DNA of 50,312 bases, taken from an uncultured Bacteroidales bacterium (GTDB lineage: Bacteria; Bacteroidota; Bacteroidia; Bacteroidales; P3). The stretch covers positions 1 to 50,312 of the forward strand of contig CALEFF010000005.1 in the NCBI GenBank assembly GCA_937876865.1. Reading direction: 5' to 3'. The position numbers and the translations under genes are program-made. Shown here piece by piece: positions 1-8,141 of this stretch. Position 1 is the stretch's first letter. Each line of letters opens with the position of its first letter. Under the pieces are notes generated by a model. It saw nothing but the letters and a program-made list of their open reading frames with translations, searched no databases and was not told the origin of the DNA.

Positions 1-25
1 TTTTGACTTATGGGCATAAAAAAAA

Positions 26-190
26 CGTGGGACTTTTTTCTTATCGTAATCTGAGGTTCTGGACTACCTAACATACCGAACAAGAAAAGCCCACGATATT
101 ACTCGTGAGCGTTCTTGGCTTATTCTTATGGTATGTATGCTGAAATTGTCCAGATTTCAGATTACCAATTATAAGCTAAAACGCTATTTT
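26..190 (-). ncRNA. 6S-like structured RNA (ssrS candidate, Bacteroidales-1-like)
   Basis: Read on the minus strand, this stretch folds into one long interrupted hairpin. Bases 171-176 pair with 40-45. TAATCTGA pairs with TCAGATTA, and TCTGGAC with GTCCAGA. An asymmetric central bubble follows, then ACATACC pairs with GGTATGT, CAAGAA with TTCTTG, and an apical CACGA/TCGTG hairpin closes the structure. A rod with a large central bubble is the hallmark of 6S RNA, which mimics an open promoter and binds RNA polymerase. The Bacteroidales-1 RNA motif has been proposed to be the 6S RNA of this group. A consensus promoter lies upstream at 282-312 (predicted start near 275), and a T-run on the minus strand at 25-18 could end the transcript. 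No credible ORF lies inside. The exact ends and the 6S identity are inferred. Confidence 0.55.
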
Positions 191-281
191 ATGTCGTAAA
201 AATTTACTTAGTCTTAATTATAATTATTCTTTGTCTCCTTTTTTTCCTCCTCTTCTAAGGGTTAAAAACTCAATTCGAGGG

Positions 282-312
282 CAAAAGTAATACAAGTTTT
301 TGTTTTGACAAA
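282..312 (-). promoter_or_regulatory. Consensus Bacteroidota promoter for the 6S-like RNA
   Basis: On the minus strand TTTG (312-309) is followed by exactly 19 bases and then TACTTTTG (289-282), a full match to the Bacteroidota pattern TTTG-N19-TAnnTTTG. It points left toward the structured RNA and away from the helicase gene. It implies a start near 275 and an A-rich leader of about 100 bases before the folded core. Confidence 0.7.
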
Positions 313-360
313 ATTATTTTTGGTTCTTTTTTGGTTCTTTTTGCTTTTTGTTTTCTAAGT

Positions 361-616
361 TCAAAAAATATGGAAATCAGATTTATTTTGCCAAAATTTC
401 AAAACCGATTTTTTAGCAAAAATTTTAACGAAAATTGACGAAAAATAAGGGTAAATTTTGCGAAATTTTGACTAATTTTTACGAAAAGCCGATTTAAATT
501 TTCAAAAGTCCTAATTAAATTTTTAAAAATCGGCTTTTCGTTGATCAAAAGTCCTGACTTTTTTGGCAAAAAACAAAGAAAAAATACACTAAAACAAGGA
601 CTTTTTTGGCAAAATT
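361..616. repeat. Intergenic repeat region with a 15-bp inverted repeat
   Basis: No gene is visible here. Bases 481-495 (starting ACGAAAAGCCGATTT) are the exact inverse of 527-541, a 15-bp stem with a loop of about 31 bases. The phrase GACTTTTTTGGCAAAA occurs at 556-571 and again at 599-614, and CAAAAGTCCT occurs twice near 503 and 546. TTGACGAAAAAT at 435-446 matches the opening of the repeats at 21199 and 45015. The stem could act as a terminator for the helicase transcript, but the region reads mainly as repeat-derived DNA. Confidence 0.5.
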
Positions 617-730
617 AAGGCTTAAAAAAGTTAAGTCTTTGATTTAGTGAATTTTAGTTAAAGGCTTATATTTTCAAAATTTACAATCAAAAATCTTTTG
701 CTTGAAAATATCGCACGCATTAGGCGTTAA
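617..730 (+). repeat. Dispersed intergenic repeat block, copy 1
   Basis: These 114 bases match 45196-45309 in the same orientation with 13 mismatches and no gaps (101 of 114 by hand count). The block runs from AAGGCTTAAAAAAG to GGCGTTAA and lies just beyond the helicase stop codon. There is no ORF and no long internal stem. Similarity continues more weakly to the left of both copies (AAAACAAgGA/AAAACAAaGA). Confidence 0.8.
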
Positions 731-752
731 GTCGAGGGAAAACATTTTTATT

Positions 753-2879
753 TTAGTCTTCAAGGACTATTTCTAAGATTGCTTTTCCGTATTTTTCAAA
801 TTTCTTTTCACCAAAGCCTTTGAGTTTTAAAAGGTCTTCTTTGGTTTGTGGGTGATGTTTTACTATTTCTTCAAGGGTTGTATTTGTCAATATCCAAAAG
901 GCTGGTAGTTTTTCTTCTTTTGCTTGGTTTAGTCTCCATGTTTTTAGTCTTTGATAGAGGTCGTCAAGTTCTAAGTCTTTGTTTTTTGGTTTTTCTTCTT
1001 TGATTTCTTTTATTGTTTCAATGAAGTTTTTATAGGATTTTAGTTCTAATTTATCTCCTATTGCTAATAGTTTGCATTTATAGGAAAGAAAGTTTTTAAT
1101 TTCAAAGTCTTGTTCTATCAAGTAGTTGAATAGTCTTTGTTTGAGTTCTACTTCTATCATAAATTCTTGCAATACCTCTTCTATGTCTTCTTGTCCTATG
1201 TATTCTTCTATCTCTAATTTTGAAAGGAAATAGACAAGTGAAAAGATTGATTGCATTTTGTCATAGAAATATTTGGAGGCTTTTACTGCTCTTTCGTATA
1301 GTGGGGTGGTTTCTAAGTTTGGTAGAAAATATTCTATTGCTTTGTCTAATTGTGTTTGGAATCTATCTGCTACAAGAATGATGTCTAAGAGTATTTCTTC
1401 GTAATAAGATTTTATTGTTTGGAAGTTATCTCCTATTTCGCTTTTTAAATAAATTTCACTTAGTTCAAAGAGTTTTGCATTGTAGGCTTTGATTTGATTT
1501 AGGTCGAATACGTCTTTCAAATTTTGTGCATAGTAAAGGAAGTTGTCTTTTAAGAATCCTTTTTCGGTTGGTTGGTTTTCTTGTTGTTCTATATTAAAGT
1601 TATCAATCAAGACATCGGTTATAACAGCGTGAGGATTAAAGCGTTTTGATAAGTGTAATCCTTCTAAACTTCTACATCTGCTTAGTGCAACATAGAATTG
1701 ACCGTGAGCAAATGAGTTATCGGCATCTATAATTGCTTTTTCAAAGGTTAAGCCTTGACTTTTGTGAATTGTAATCGCCCAAGCGAGTTTTAAAGGGTAT
1801 TGTGTGAAAGCCCCTATTACTTCTTGCTTGATTTCTTTCGTCTTTTTGTTTAGTTCATATTTGTATCTCTCCCACGTATATTTTGTTACCTCTATTCTTT
1901 GTCCGTCTTCGTCTTTTTCTACTATGATTTTGTTTTCTCCAAGCTCCACTACCTTGCCTATTGTGCCGTTATAGTATCGGCGTTTCTCTCCATAAGGTGC
2001 GTCATAGTCGTTTTTTAGAAACATTACTTGAGCTCCCTCTTTCAATTCTAATGTTTCGGCGTTTGGAAACAATCTACTATCAAATTCTCCTTCAACCTCT
2101 GCTGTGTAAAAATATGACTCTGAATCGATAAGCATTAGTTTATCTTCATTTATCTTGTTTGCTTGATGATTGTGAGAGCAAAGAATAATGTAGCCTTTAT
2201 GGTCTTGTGATAATATTAAGGGGTTGTATCTTTTATTTAGGTCTTCTATTATTTCTTGCGTGATTATGTTGTCGCGAACGTGGTTTAGAATATTTATAAA
2301 TTTTGAATCGCTTTGACGATATATGTGTTCTAAGGTTATTGTTTGATAACGCGTTTCTTCTAACACTTTTGCTGAAAAGAAATATGGTGTTTTATAGAAT
2401 TGAGATAGGAAATCCCATTCTTCTTGTTTTGCTACGGGTGGCAATTGACTCAAATCACCTATCATTAATAGTTGAACGCCTCCAAAGGGTTTGTGTCTTT
2501 GTGAAAAACGTAGCTTTCTTAACAAAGTATCTATTTGATCTAAGACATCGGCTCTAACCATTGAGATTTCATCTATAATGATTAGTTCGAGGCTTCTAAT
2601 CAAATTGACTTTATCTACACGCATTTTTTTATGCTTTATAGTCCTTCCCGGAATATATGGCATAAAATCCAATTGAAAAAAGGAGTGAATAGTCACTCCT
2701 TCGCAATTCAATGCCGCAATACCTGTCGGTGCAAGTACTACGTAACGTTTAAATAATGTATTTCTAAGACTTTTTAAAAAAGTTGTCTTGCCTGTACCTG
2801 CTTTTCCTGTAAGAAACACATTGACATTTGTTTGTTCAATGTATTTTCTTGCAAATTCTAATTGAGGATTCTTTCCCAA
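753..2879 (-). CDS. Pif1/RecD-like superfamily 1B DNA helicase with C-terminal HRDC-like domain
   Basis: This 708-residue ATP-dependent DNA helicase resembles the bacterial Pif1 family, which unwinds DNA and removes structured or protein-bound obstacles. Visible motifs are Walker A GKAGTGKT (residues 25-32), the DEAD-like box IIIDEISMV, the motif III region IGDLSQLPPV, and the C-terminal pair AITIHKSQGLTFEKA and YVALSRCRSLEGL. The last 90 or so residues (AFWILTNTTLEEIV, LLKLKGFGEKKFEKYG) look like an HRDC nucleic-acid-binding domain. The start is TTG, 2 bases after the stop of the transketolase C-terminal subunit; no in-frame ATG precedes the Walker motif. It is probably the last gene of that operon. 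The 3' side is repeat DNA. Confidence 0.85.
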   Translation of the reverse strand: MGKNPQLEFARKYIEQTNVNVFLTGKAGTGKTTFLKSLRNTLFKRYVVLAPTGIAALNCEGVTIHSFFQLDFMPYIPGRTIKHKKMRVDKVNLIRSLELIIIDEISMVRADVLDQIDTLLRKLRFSQRHKPFGGVQLLMIGDLSQLPPVAKQEEWDFLSQFYKTPYFFSAKVLEETRYQTITLEHIYRQSDSKFINILNHVRDNIITQEIIEDLNKRYNPLILSQDHKGYIILCSHNHQANKINEDKLMLIDSESYFYTAEVEGEFDSRLFPNAETLELKEGAQVMFLKNDYDAPYGEKRRYYNGTIGKVVELGENKIIVEKDEDGQRIEVTKYTWERYKYELNKKTKEIKQEVIGAFTQYPLKLAWAITIHKSQGLTFEKAIIDADNSFAHGQFYVALSRCRSLEGLHLSKRFNPHAVITDVLIDNFNIEQQENQPTEKGFLKDNFLYYAQNLKDVFDLNQIKAYNAKLFELSEIYLKSEIGDNFQTIKSYYEEILLDIILVADRFQTQLDKAIEYFLPNLETTPLYERAVKASKYFYDKMQSIFSLVYFLSKLEIEEYIGQEDIEEVLQEFMIEVELKQRLFNYLIEQDFEIKNFLSYKCKLLAIGDKLELKSYKNFIETIKEIKEEKPKNKDLELDDLYQRLKTWRLNQAKEEKLPAFWILTNTTLEEIVKHHPQTKEDLLKLKGFGEKKFEKYGKAILEIVLED

Positions 2880-2881
2880 AA

Positions 2882-3835
2882 TTATTTTCTTGCTATTACT
2901 TTCTTTGCAGCTTCAACAATATTCTTTGCCTTTAAGCCATATTTTTCCATTAAAGCATCAGGTGTTCCACTTTCTCCAAAAGAATCGTCAATTCCTATAA
3001 ACTCCATAGGTTTTGGATTCTCTCTTACAAGAAGTTGTGCTATGCTTTCATTCAATCCTCCATTGAATTGATGTTCTTCGCAACCAACAACACAATTTGT
3101 CTTGGCAACTGATTTCAAGATTGCTTCTTTATCAAGTGGTTTTATTGTGTGAATGTCAATTACTTCTGCACTTATGCCTTCTTCTTCTAAGATTTTTGCT
3201 GCTTGAAGTGCTTCCCAAACTAAGTGTCCTGTTGCAACAAGTGTTACATCTTTTCCTTCTGAAAGCACAATTGCTTTTCCTATTTCAAATGGCATATCTT
3301 CTGGAATGAAAACCGGAACTTTTGGTCTTCCATAACGAATATATACCGGTCCGTTGTATTCTGCTGCTGCAATTGTTGCTGCAATTGTTTGATTATGGTC
3401 GCAAGGATTCAACACTACCATATTTGGCAACATTTTCATCATTCCTATGTCTTCCAAGATTTGATGTGTTGCTCCGTCTTCGCCTAATGTTATTCCTGCG
3501 TGTGAGCCTGCTATTTTTACATTTGTATTTGAATAAGCTACTGCTTGACGTATTTGGTCGTAAACACGTCCTGTTGAGAATGCTGCAAAGCTACTTGCAA
3601 ATGCTACTTTACCACTTAATGCTAATCCTGCTGCAATGCCAATCATATTCGCTTCTGCAATTCCGCATTCTATCATTCTTTCAGGAAATGCTTCTTGGAA
3701 TAAATCCATTCTTACCGAACCTATAAGGTCAGCACATAATGCAACTACATTTTCATTTCTTTTTCCTGCTTCTAAAAGACCTACTCCAAATCCTGAACGT
3801 GTGTCTTTACTTCCTAATTGAGGATATTCTTTCAT
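2882..3835 (-). CDS. Transketolase, C-terminal subunit (pyrimidine-binding and C-terminal domains)
   Basis: This is the 317-residue second half of a split transketolase, the pentose phosphate enzyme that moves two-carbon ketol units between sugar phosphates using thiamine diphosphate. ERMIECGIAEANMIGIAAGLA carries the conserved glutamate that activates the cofactor. SHAGITLGEDGATHQ and YIRYGRP are typical of this half, and the last third is the transketolase C-terminal domain. Split transketolases are common in bacteria, but the halves are usually adjacent. Here the N-terminal subunit (5272-6117) is separated from it by a von Willebrand A gene, on the same strand with gaps of 12-14 bases, so all three are probably co-transcribed. 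It should be functional only with that partner. Confidence 0.93.
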   Translation of the reverse strand: MKEYPQLGSKDTRSGFGVGLLEAGKRNENVVALCADLIGSVRMDLFQEAFPERMIECGIAEANMIGIAAGLALSGKVAFASSFAAFSTGRVYDQIRQAVAYSNTNVKIAGSHAGITLGEDGATHQILEDIGMMKMLPNMVVLNPCDHNQTIAATIAAAEYNGPVYIRYGRPKVPVFIPEDMPFEIGKAIVLSEGKDVTLVATGHLVWEALQAAKILEEEGISAEVIDIHTIKPLDKEAILKSVAKTNCVVGCEEHQFNGGLNESIAQLLVRENPKPMEFIGIDDSFGESGTPDALMEKYGLKAKNIVEAAKKVIARK

Positions 3836-3847
3836 ATTTCGTGTTAT

Positions 3848-5257
3848 TTATTTTGCTAAATTGATTGTTGTGGTTTTATTTGATTCTATCTTAAATTCTT
3901 TAATCTGAGTAAGTGAGGATTTATTGGCGTTCTTATCTCTTAAAACTACCATATATTGTCCTGGTAATAAGGTTATGTTTTCGGTTTGCAAGCCTTCTTC
4001 AAGATTACACACCCATTTTGTTTCTTCACTGTCTTTTACAAATATGCTTCCTACTGTTTCCAATTTGCCTTTGTTCAAAACAAGTATTCCTGAGGCTGGA
4101 ATCTCAATTGTTGTTGTTGAACTTTGTCCTATTTCTACGTTTTCAATTTTTAATTTTGGTAATGTAAGAATTTCTAAGTCATATTTGCCCACCAAATACT
4201 TCTCAACCTTGTCTAATTCTTGTATATTGACCGTTTCAACCTTTCCACTCTCTCTTATAATTGCTGAAATATTATTATTTTTCAATTTTGATTTATCGGA
4301 AAATCTTATAACCATATTTCCTTGTGGGGTTTTGATTGGTATAATTGTATGTCTGCCAACTTTTAGCTGTATATTTTCTACCTTAACCGGTGGAAGAGTG
4401 TGTACAACTACATCATAATTTAATAAAGGGTCTAAAATCAAAGTATCAGATAATCCTTTGGCATTTAAAGTGTGCATAAAGGTATATTTTAACTGCTTAC
4501 TTTGGCTGTCGTAAAAAGTCATAGGAATATTAGTCTCACTTGGCTCCATATTAGAGTCTAAAAGATTGACTTGTGTGGTGGTATTGTTGAAGATTTGCGA
4601 AACAATATTGTTTAATGCCTTTGAGAATTCTATTTCATTGTTTACTTCATAGTATGTACCCGCACATTCAAATTCTTCTCTCAATCCTTTGCCTATGCCT
4701 ATTATGAATGGTTTAAGAAATGCTCCTTTTTTCTGCAATTGTTTTGAAGCTTTGCAAACATCTCCCGAACATTCGTCTATTCCATCTGTGATAAGAATTA
4801 TTATATTTCTTGCATTATCGCTTTCTGGAAAGTCTTTGACGCATTTTTCTAACGTATAGGCTATTGGGGTTGTCCCTTTGGGAACTAAGGCTTTGAGTTT
4901 TGATTTTATTTGCTCTGTGTTGTTTGGATAAAAACTTACTTCTAATCTTGTGTCATCGCAGTTTTGTGGAGGATAGTCCTTAGTGTGTCCGTAGGCTCTT
5001 AATGCCATTTCAACACTTGGCTTTCCTGATAAAGTATCTACAATGTTTGATAAAAGATTTTGAGCAATTTTTATTTTAGTATTGCTTTGCCACATTCCGT
5101 ACATTGTGTTGGAACAATCTAAAATAAAAAGAATTCGTGTTTTTTGATAGGAATCCTCACGCATCACTTTCACTCCTCGCATTTGTGCAAAGAGAGAAAG
5201 TGTTGCGAGATTTATCGCTAAAAATAATACAAAATATTTTGTAAGTTTTGTTCTCAA
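3848..5257 (-). CDS. Secreted von Willebrand factor A domain protein
   Basis: This 469-residue protein starts with a signal peptide (residues 1 to about 25, ending LFAQ) and carries a vWA domain at about 40-220. The metal-ion-dependent adhesion site looks complete: D47-x-S49-x-T51, a GTTP threonine near residue 130, and an ITDGIDE aspartate. vWA domains bind protein ligands through a divalent metal. The rest (about 220-469) looks beta-rich with recurring short segments, perhaps Ig-like or carboxypeptidase-regulatory-like, and I could not assign it. It is probably periplasmic or outside the cell. It sits between the two transketolase subunit genes, with 12 bases to one and 14 to the other, an odd place for an envelope protein. 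The ligand is unknown. Confidence 0.8.
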   Translation of the reverse strand: MRTKLTKYFVLFLAINLATLSLFAQMRGVKVMREDSYQKTRILFILDCSNTMYGMWQSNTKIKIAQNLLSNIVDTLSGKPSVEMALRAYGHTKDYPPQNCDDTRLEVSFYPNNTEQIKSKLKALVPKGTTPIAYTLEKCVKDFPESDNARNIIILITDGIDECSGDVCKASKQLQKKGAFLKPFIIGIGKGLREEFECAGTYYEVNNEIEFSKALNNIVSQIFNNTTTQVNLLDSNMEPSETNIPMTFYDSQSKQLKYTFMHTLNAKGLSDTLILDPLLNYDVVVHTLPPVKVENIQLKVGRHTIIPIKTPQGNMVIRFSDKSKLKNNNISAIIRESGKVETVNIQELDKVEKYLVGKYDLEILTLPKLKIENVEIGQSSTTTIEIPASGILVLNKGKLETVGSIFVKDSEETKWVCNLEEGLQTENITLLPGQYMVVLRDKNANKSSLTQIKEFKIESNKTTTINLAK

Positions 5258-5271
5258 AGGACAAGGTTTTT

Positions 5272-6117
5272 TTAATAATCTCCTAATGTTTCTTTTAATT
5301 GAGAGAGTGCTTGTTGTGCTTGCTCATCGTTTGGAGGTGTTCCGTGCCATTTGTTTTTGTTTTGCATAAAATCAACTCCATATCCCATTTGGGTTTGCAT
5401 AAGTATTACAACAGGTTTTCCTTGTTTTGTTTGTCGTTTTGCTTGATTTAATCCTCGTATTGTATCTTCCATGTCATTACCATTCATTTCTACAATACTC
5501 CAATCAAATGCTTCAAATTTTGCTCTTAGATTGCCAAGTGAACATACTTGATCGGTTGATCCGTCTATTTGCAATCCGTTTACGTCTATTATTGATATTA
5601 AATTATCTACTTTATTTGCTCCTGCAAACATTACTGCTTCCCAAATTTGTCCTTCTTGTAATTCTCCATCTCCGTGAAGTGTATAGACTAATTTGTCGCA
5701 TGAGTTGAATTTCTTTGCTAAGGCTGCTCCTATTCCTACGCTTAAACCTTGTCCAAGTGAGCCTGAGGCTTGTCTTACGCCGGGAAGGTTGTCGTGAACA
5801 CTTGGATGTCCTTGCAAACGTGTGCCTAATTTTCTAAATGTTGCAAGTTCCGAAACAGGAAAGTAACCTCTACGTGCTAAAACGCTATATAAAACTGGTG
5901 AGATATGTCCGTTTGATAGGAAAAACATATCTTCTCCTTTTCCTTCGCGTTTAAAGTTTGCTACATCTAAGTCCATTATTTCAAAATACAAGGCTGTCAT
6001 TACGTCTGCACAGCCTAAGCTTCCTCCTGGGTGGCCTGAGGAAACTGAATTGGTCATTCGTATTATGTCTCTTCTAACTTGTGTTGCGATGTCTTTTAAT
6101 TCGGTAATTGTTGCCAT
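5272..6117 (-). CDS. Transketolase, N-terminal subunit (thiamine diphosphate-binding)
   Basis: This 281-residue protein is the first half of the split transketolase. It shows SGHPGGSLGCADVMTALYF near the N-terminus, the histidine-containing LSNGHISP segment and GSLGQGLSVGIGAALAKK. The thiamine diphosphate and magnesium motif is GDGELQEGQIWEA, with DVNGLQIDGST beyond it. It should form a heteromeric enzyme with the product of 2882-3835 and act in the non-oxidative pentose phosphate pathway in the cytoplasm. It is the first gene of its operon: a perfect promoter lies at 6141-6171 and the 5' leader is short (about 17 bases). Confidence 0.93.
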   Translation of the reverse strand: MATITELKDIATQVRRDIIRMTNSVSSGHPGGSLGCADVMTALYFEIMDLDVANFKREGKGEDMFFLSNGHISPVLYSVLARRGYFPVSELATFRKLGTRLQGHPSVHDNLPGVRQASGSLGQGLSVGIGAALAKKFNSCDKLVYTLHGDGELQEGQIWEAVMFAGANKVDNLISIIDVNGLQIDGSTDQVCSLGNLRAKFEAFDWSIVEMNGNDMEDTIRGLNQAKRQTKQGKPVVILMQTQMGYGVDFMQNKNKWHGTPPNDEQAQQALSQLKETLGDY

Positions 6118-6140
6118 TATTGCTACTTTTTAATTTGTTG

Positions 6141-6171
6141 CAAAGGTAGTCATTTTTATGGAACTGACAAA
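6141..6171 (-). promoter_or_regulatory. Consensus promoter for the transketolase operon
   Basis: On the minus strand TTTG (6171-6168), 19 bases and TACCTTTG (6148-6141) match the Bacteroidota housekeeping pattern exactly. The predicted start is near 6134, just before the ATG at 6117. The promoter lies in the 61-base gap behind the anti-sigma-like gene, so that upstream transcript may run into this operon. Confidence 0.75.
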
Positions 6172-6178
6172 CGTTTTC

Positions 6179-7000
6179 TTATCTTATAAGCATCAATTCG
6201 CCTTTTTGAGTTGCGGTTACTCCGTTTTTATTTGTGAATTTCACTATATAAATATAGACTGCCATTGGTTGAGGATTGCCTTTATAAGTTCCGTCCCAAC
6301 CTTCTTCTATGTTGTTGGTTGTAAACATCATCACTCCGTTAGAATTGTAAATGTCCATTCTAAATTCTTTCAATTCTATTGGTGCTGGCTTGAATATACT
6401 GTTTCTATCTCCTGAACTTGGAGTGAAGGCATTTGGCATTTCTATTCTTACTTTTTGAATTTGCTCTTCTGTCTCTGGTGATTTTTCTACTTTTTGTTCT
6501 ACTATGGGCTTAACTTCTACTTTTTCAATAGCCTTTTGTGGTTTTGTTTCTGCTATTTTAGGAATTTGTATTTGAGGTTCTTGTTTTACTGCTATTGGTT
6601 TTACTTCTTTTGTTTCTGTTTCAACTACTTGTTGTTCAGCAAGATTTGTTTGCTCTAAATTTTCCTTTGATTTTTCCGATTTTTTCTTTGTTTTTTCTAT
6701 TTTTTTCTTTGAAAAATTTTCATTTTTCTTTGATTTTTTTTCTTGTTGTTTTACAAGTGGTTTTTCTATCTTAGTGGTTTGTGTAATTTGCTTTGTTTGA
6801 GGCTCTTGCGATGGTGTGAAAATCAACACTCCCGCAAAGGCTACAAGCAAAAGAGAGCTTATTAAGATTGCTGTCTTTAAGAAAAAGTGATTGGGCTGTA
6901 TTTGTTTTTCTATTTTTTGCCACATTTTTGGATTAGGTGCTTCTTCGTAGTTTTCTAATCGTCTTTTTATTTCTTCAAAATTAAAGTCTTTATTTTCCAT
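6179..7000 (-). CDS. Anti-sigma-like membrane protein with type IX secretion-like (CHU_C-type) C-terminal domain
   Basis: This 273-residue protein combines unusual parts. The cytoplasmic N-terminus (about 1-35, KRRLENYEEAPNPKMWQKIE) resembles the short N-terminal segment of Bacteroidota anti-sigma factors. One membrane helix follows (about 40-61, LKTAILISSLLLVAFAGVLIF). Then comes a long Lys/Glu/Gln-rich linker (about 65-185) with PxxxxK-like repeats, and a C-terminal domain from about 190 (MPNAFTPSSGDRNSIFKP to the end) that matches the gliding-motility-associated C-terminal family used as a type B sorting signal. The gene starts 4 bases after the stop of the ECF sigma factor, supporting a sigma/anti-sigma pair. 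The domain may be a periplasmic sensor rather than a secretion tag, because the membrane helix would anchor the protein. Function is inferred from context and layout. Confidence 0.7.
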   Translation of the reverse strand: MENKDFNFEEIKRRLENYEEAPNPKMWQKIEKQIQPNHFFLKTAILISSLLLVAFAGVLIFTPSQEPQTKQITQTTKIEKPLVKQQEKKSKKNENFSKKKIEKTKKKSEKSKENLEQTNLAEQQVVETETKEVKPIAVKQEPQIQIPKIAETKPQKAIEKVEVKPIVEQKVEKSPETEEQIQKVRIEMPNAFTPSSGDRNSIFKPAPIELKEFRMDIYNSNGVMMFTTNNIEEGWDGTYKGNPQPMAVYIYIVKFTNKNGVTATQKGELMLIR

Positions 7001-7004
7001 CTTT

Positions 7005-7532
7005 CTATTTATTTTGCTTTGTTAATATGTTTTTTAAATTATTCTTTGCTTTGTAATTTAATCCTCTTAGGGTGCTTTCGTTTTCTTGTAGTTGTTGCGA
7101 GATTTCTTTATAGGAATAGCCTTCTATTTCTACCATATTGAAAATCATTCTTTGTCTATCGGGTAGTTGATTTATGGCTTCGAGTATTTCTTGATTAGAT
7201 ATTTCGTCTAATTGTAAGGGTAATTCTCCTATTGCTATTGATTCTAAGTCGGTGTTTAGGTTTGCTTTGTCGTAACGATAGTAATTGAGTGCGAAATTAA
7301 CAAAGAGTTTTCTCAACCATGCTCCTAAGGGACCTTGAAAGTTGTATTTATGAATCTGATCAAAAGCCTTAATAAAAGCATCTTGAAACATATCCTCGGC
7401 ATCTTGACGATTGCGAGCATATCTCAAACAAATACCAAAAAGCATTGATGAATAAGTGTCATATAGTGCCTTTTGTGCTTTGGGATTCTTCTTAATGCAC
7501 TTTTCTACGAGTTCTTTTTCTGTTAATTTCAT
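7005..7532 (-). CDS. ECF (extracytoplasmic function) RNA polymerase sigma factor
   Basis: This 175-residue sigma-70 family protein has region 2 (SMLFGICLRYARNRQDAEDMFQDAFIKAF in part, residues about 30-60) and a region 4 helix-turn-helix (LPDRQRMIFNMVEIEGYSYKEISQQL, read in pieces at about 125-165). There is no region 3, which is typical of ECF factors. I chose the ATG at 7532 over the TTG one codon upstream. It sits 4 bases ahead of the membrane protein at 6179-7000, its likely anti-sigma partner. The sequence upstream lacks the TAnnTTTG element, so it may be transcribed from an alternative, possibly self-recognised, promoter. The signal and regulon are unknown. Confidence 0.9.
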   Translation of the reverse strand: MKLTEKELVEKCIKKNPKAQKALYDTYSSMLFGICLRYARNRQDAEDMFQDAFIKAFDQIHKYNFQGPLGAWLRKLFVNFALNYYRYDKANLNTDLESIAIGELPLQLDEISNQEILEAINQLPDRQRMIFNMVEIEGYSYKEISQQLQENESTLRGLNYKAKNNLKNILTKQNK

Positions 7533-7590
7533 CAACCCTATGACACTATTTAAAGGAATTTTGTTGCGGAAAGACTTATTTTTTCAAATA

Positions 7591-7620
7591 AGAGGGAGAA
7601 TATTTTGTTATTCTCCCTCT
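7591..7620 (-). terminator. Intrinsic terminator between lipoprotein gene and sigma factor
   Basis: AGAGGGAGAATA (7591-7602) and TATTCTCCCTCT (7609-7620) form a 12-bp perfect stem with a 6-base loop, 8 bases beyond the stop of the lipoprotein gene at 7629. The T-tract on the minus-strand side is weak, while on the plus side CTTTTGTTTG follows. It likely separates the lipoprotein transcript from the sigma operon. Confidence 0.7.
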
Positions 7621-7628
7621 TTTGTTTG

Positions 7629-8141
7629 TTACTTTATTTCTATACTGAATATATCTTTGCTAACAATCTCTGGTATATCTACATTGATTCCTGGTGGGAC
7701 ATCAAAAGTAAGATCATCTTCTGTTTCATTTGGATAAAAACATACAATATTATTTACAATCCATTTTCCTTTCGGTATATTAGTTACAAGAATATTTTCA
7801 TCTATAACATATTCACAATTACATATCCAAGTGTTAAACCATTTTTCGTAAAGGTAAATGGTGTCATTGGAAATAACAACATCAAGTCGGGTAACAGAGG
7901 GCTTATCTCCATGAGCTGTTCCTGTAAGTCTTGAATTTTTCTTCTTTAACAATAAACTATTATCATTAACTACACAGCTAATAGATTCTTGTGGAGTTGT
8001 TGGAAAATCCCAAACAGATATTAAATCTCCTACATAAGTGTACTTTGCCTCTATTTCTTCTTGGTCTGGCTCACAGCTTATGAAACCAAACGAAATTACT
8101 ACTAAAAATATAGCAAGTAATAAATCAATCTTTTTTTTCAT
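7629..8141 (-). CDS. Hypothetical lipoprotein
   Basis: This 170-residue protein of unknown function starts with a lipoprotein signal: positively charged MKKK, a hydrophobic core and GFIS before cysteine 23, followed by EPDQEEIE, an acidic export-signal-like segment often seen on Bacteroidota surface lipoproteins. The mature part has several cysteines (ISC, WICNC, IVC) and looks beta-rich. I recognise no family. It is a single-gene unit bounded by a hairpin at 7591-7620 and a leader of about 140 bases holding a promoter-like element at 8284-8291. Confidence 0.7.
   Translation of the reverse strand: MKKKIDLLLAIFLVVISFGFISCEPDQEEIEAKYTYVGDLISVWDFPTTPQESISCVVNDNSLLLKKKNSRLTGTAHGDKPSVTRLDVVISNDTIYLYEKWFNTWICNCEYVIDENILVTNIPKGKWIVNNIVCFYPNETEDDLTFDVPPGINVDIPEIVSKDIFSIEIK

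Noticed and set aside
1..74. Short minus-strand ORF starting at 74 (ATGTTAGG...)
   Set aside because: It falls inside the 6S-like stem and the T-run, has no similarity I can see, and runs off the window edge.
481..541. Insertion sequence end
   Set aside because: The inverted repeat is a single close hairpin without a transposase or a target duplication.
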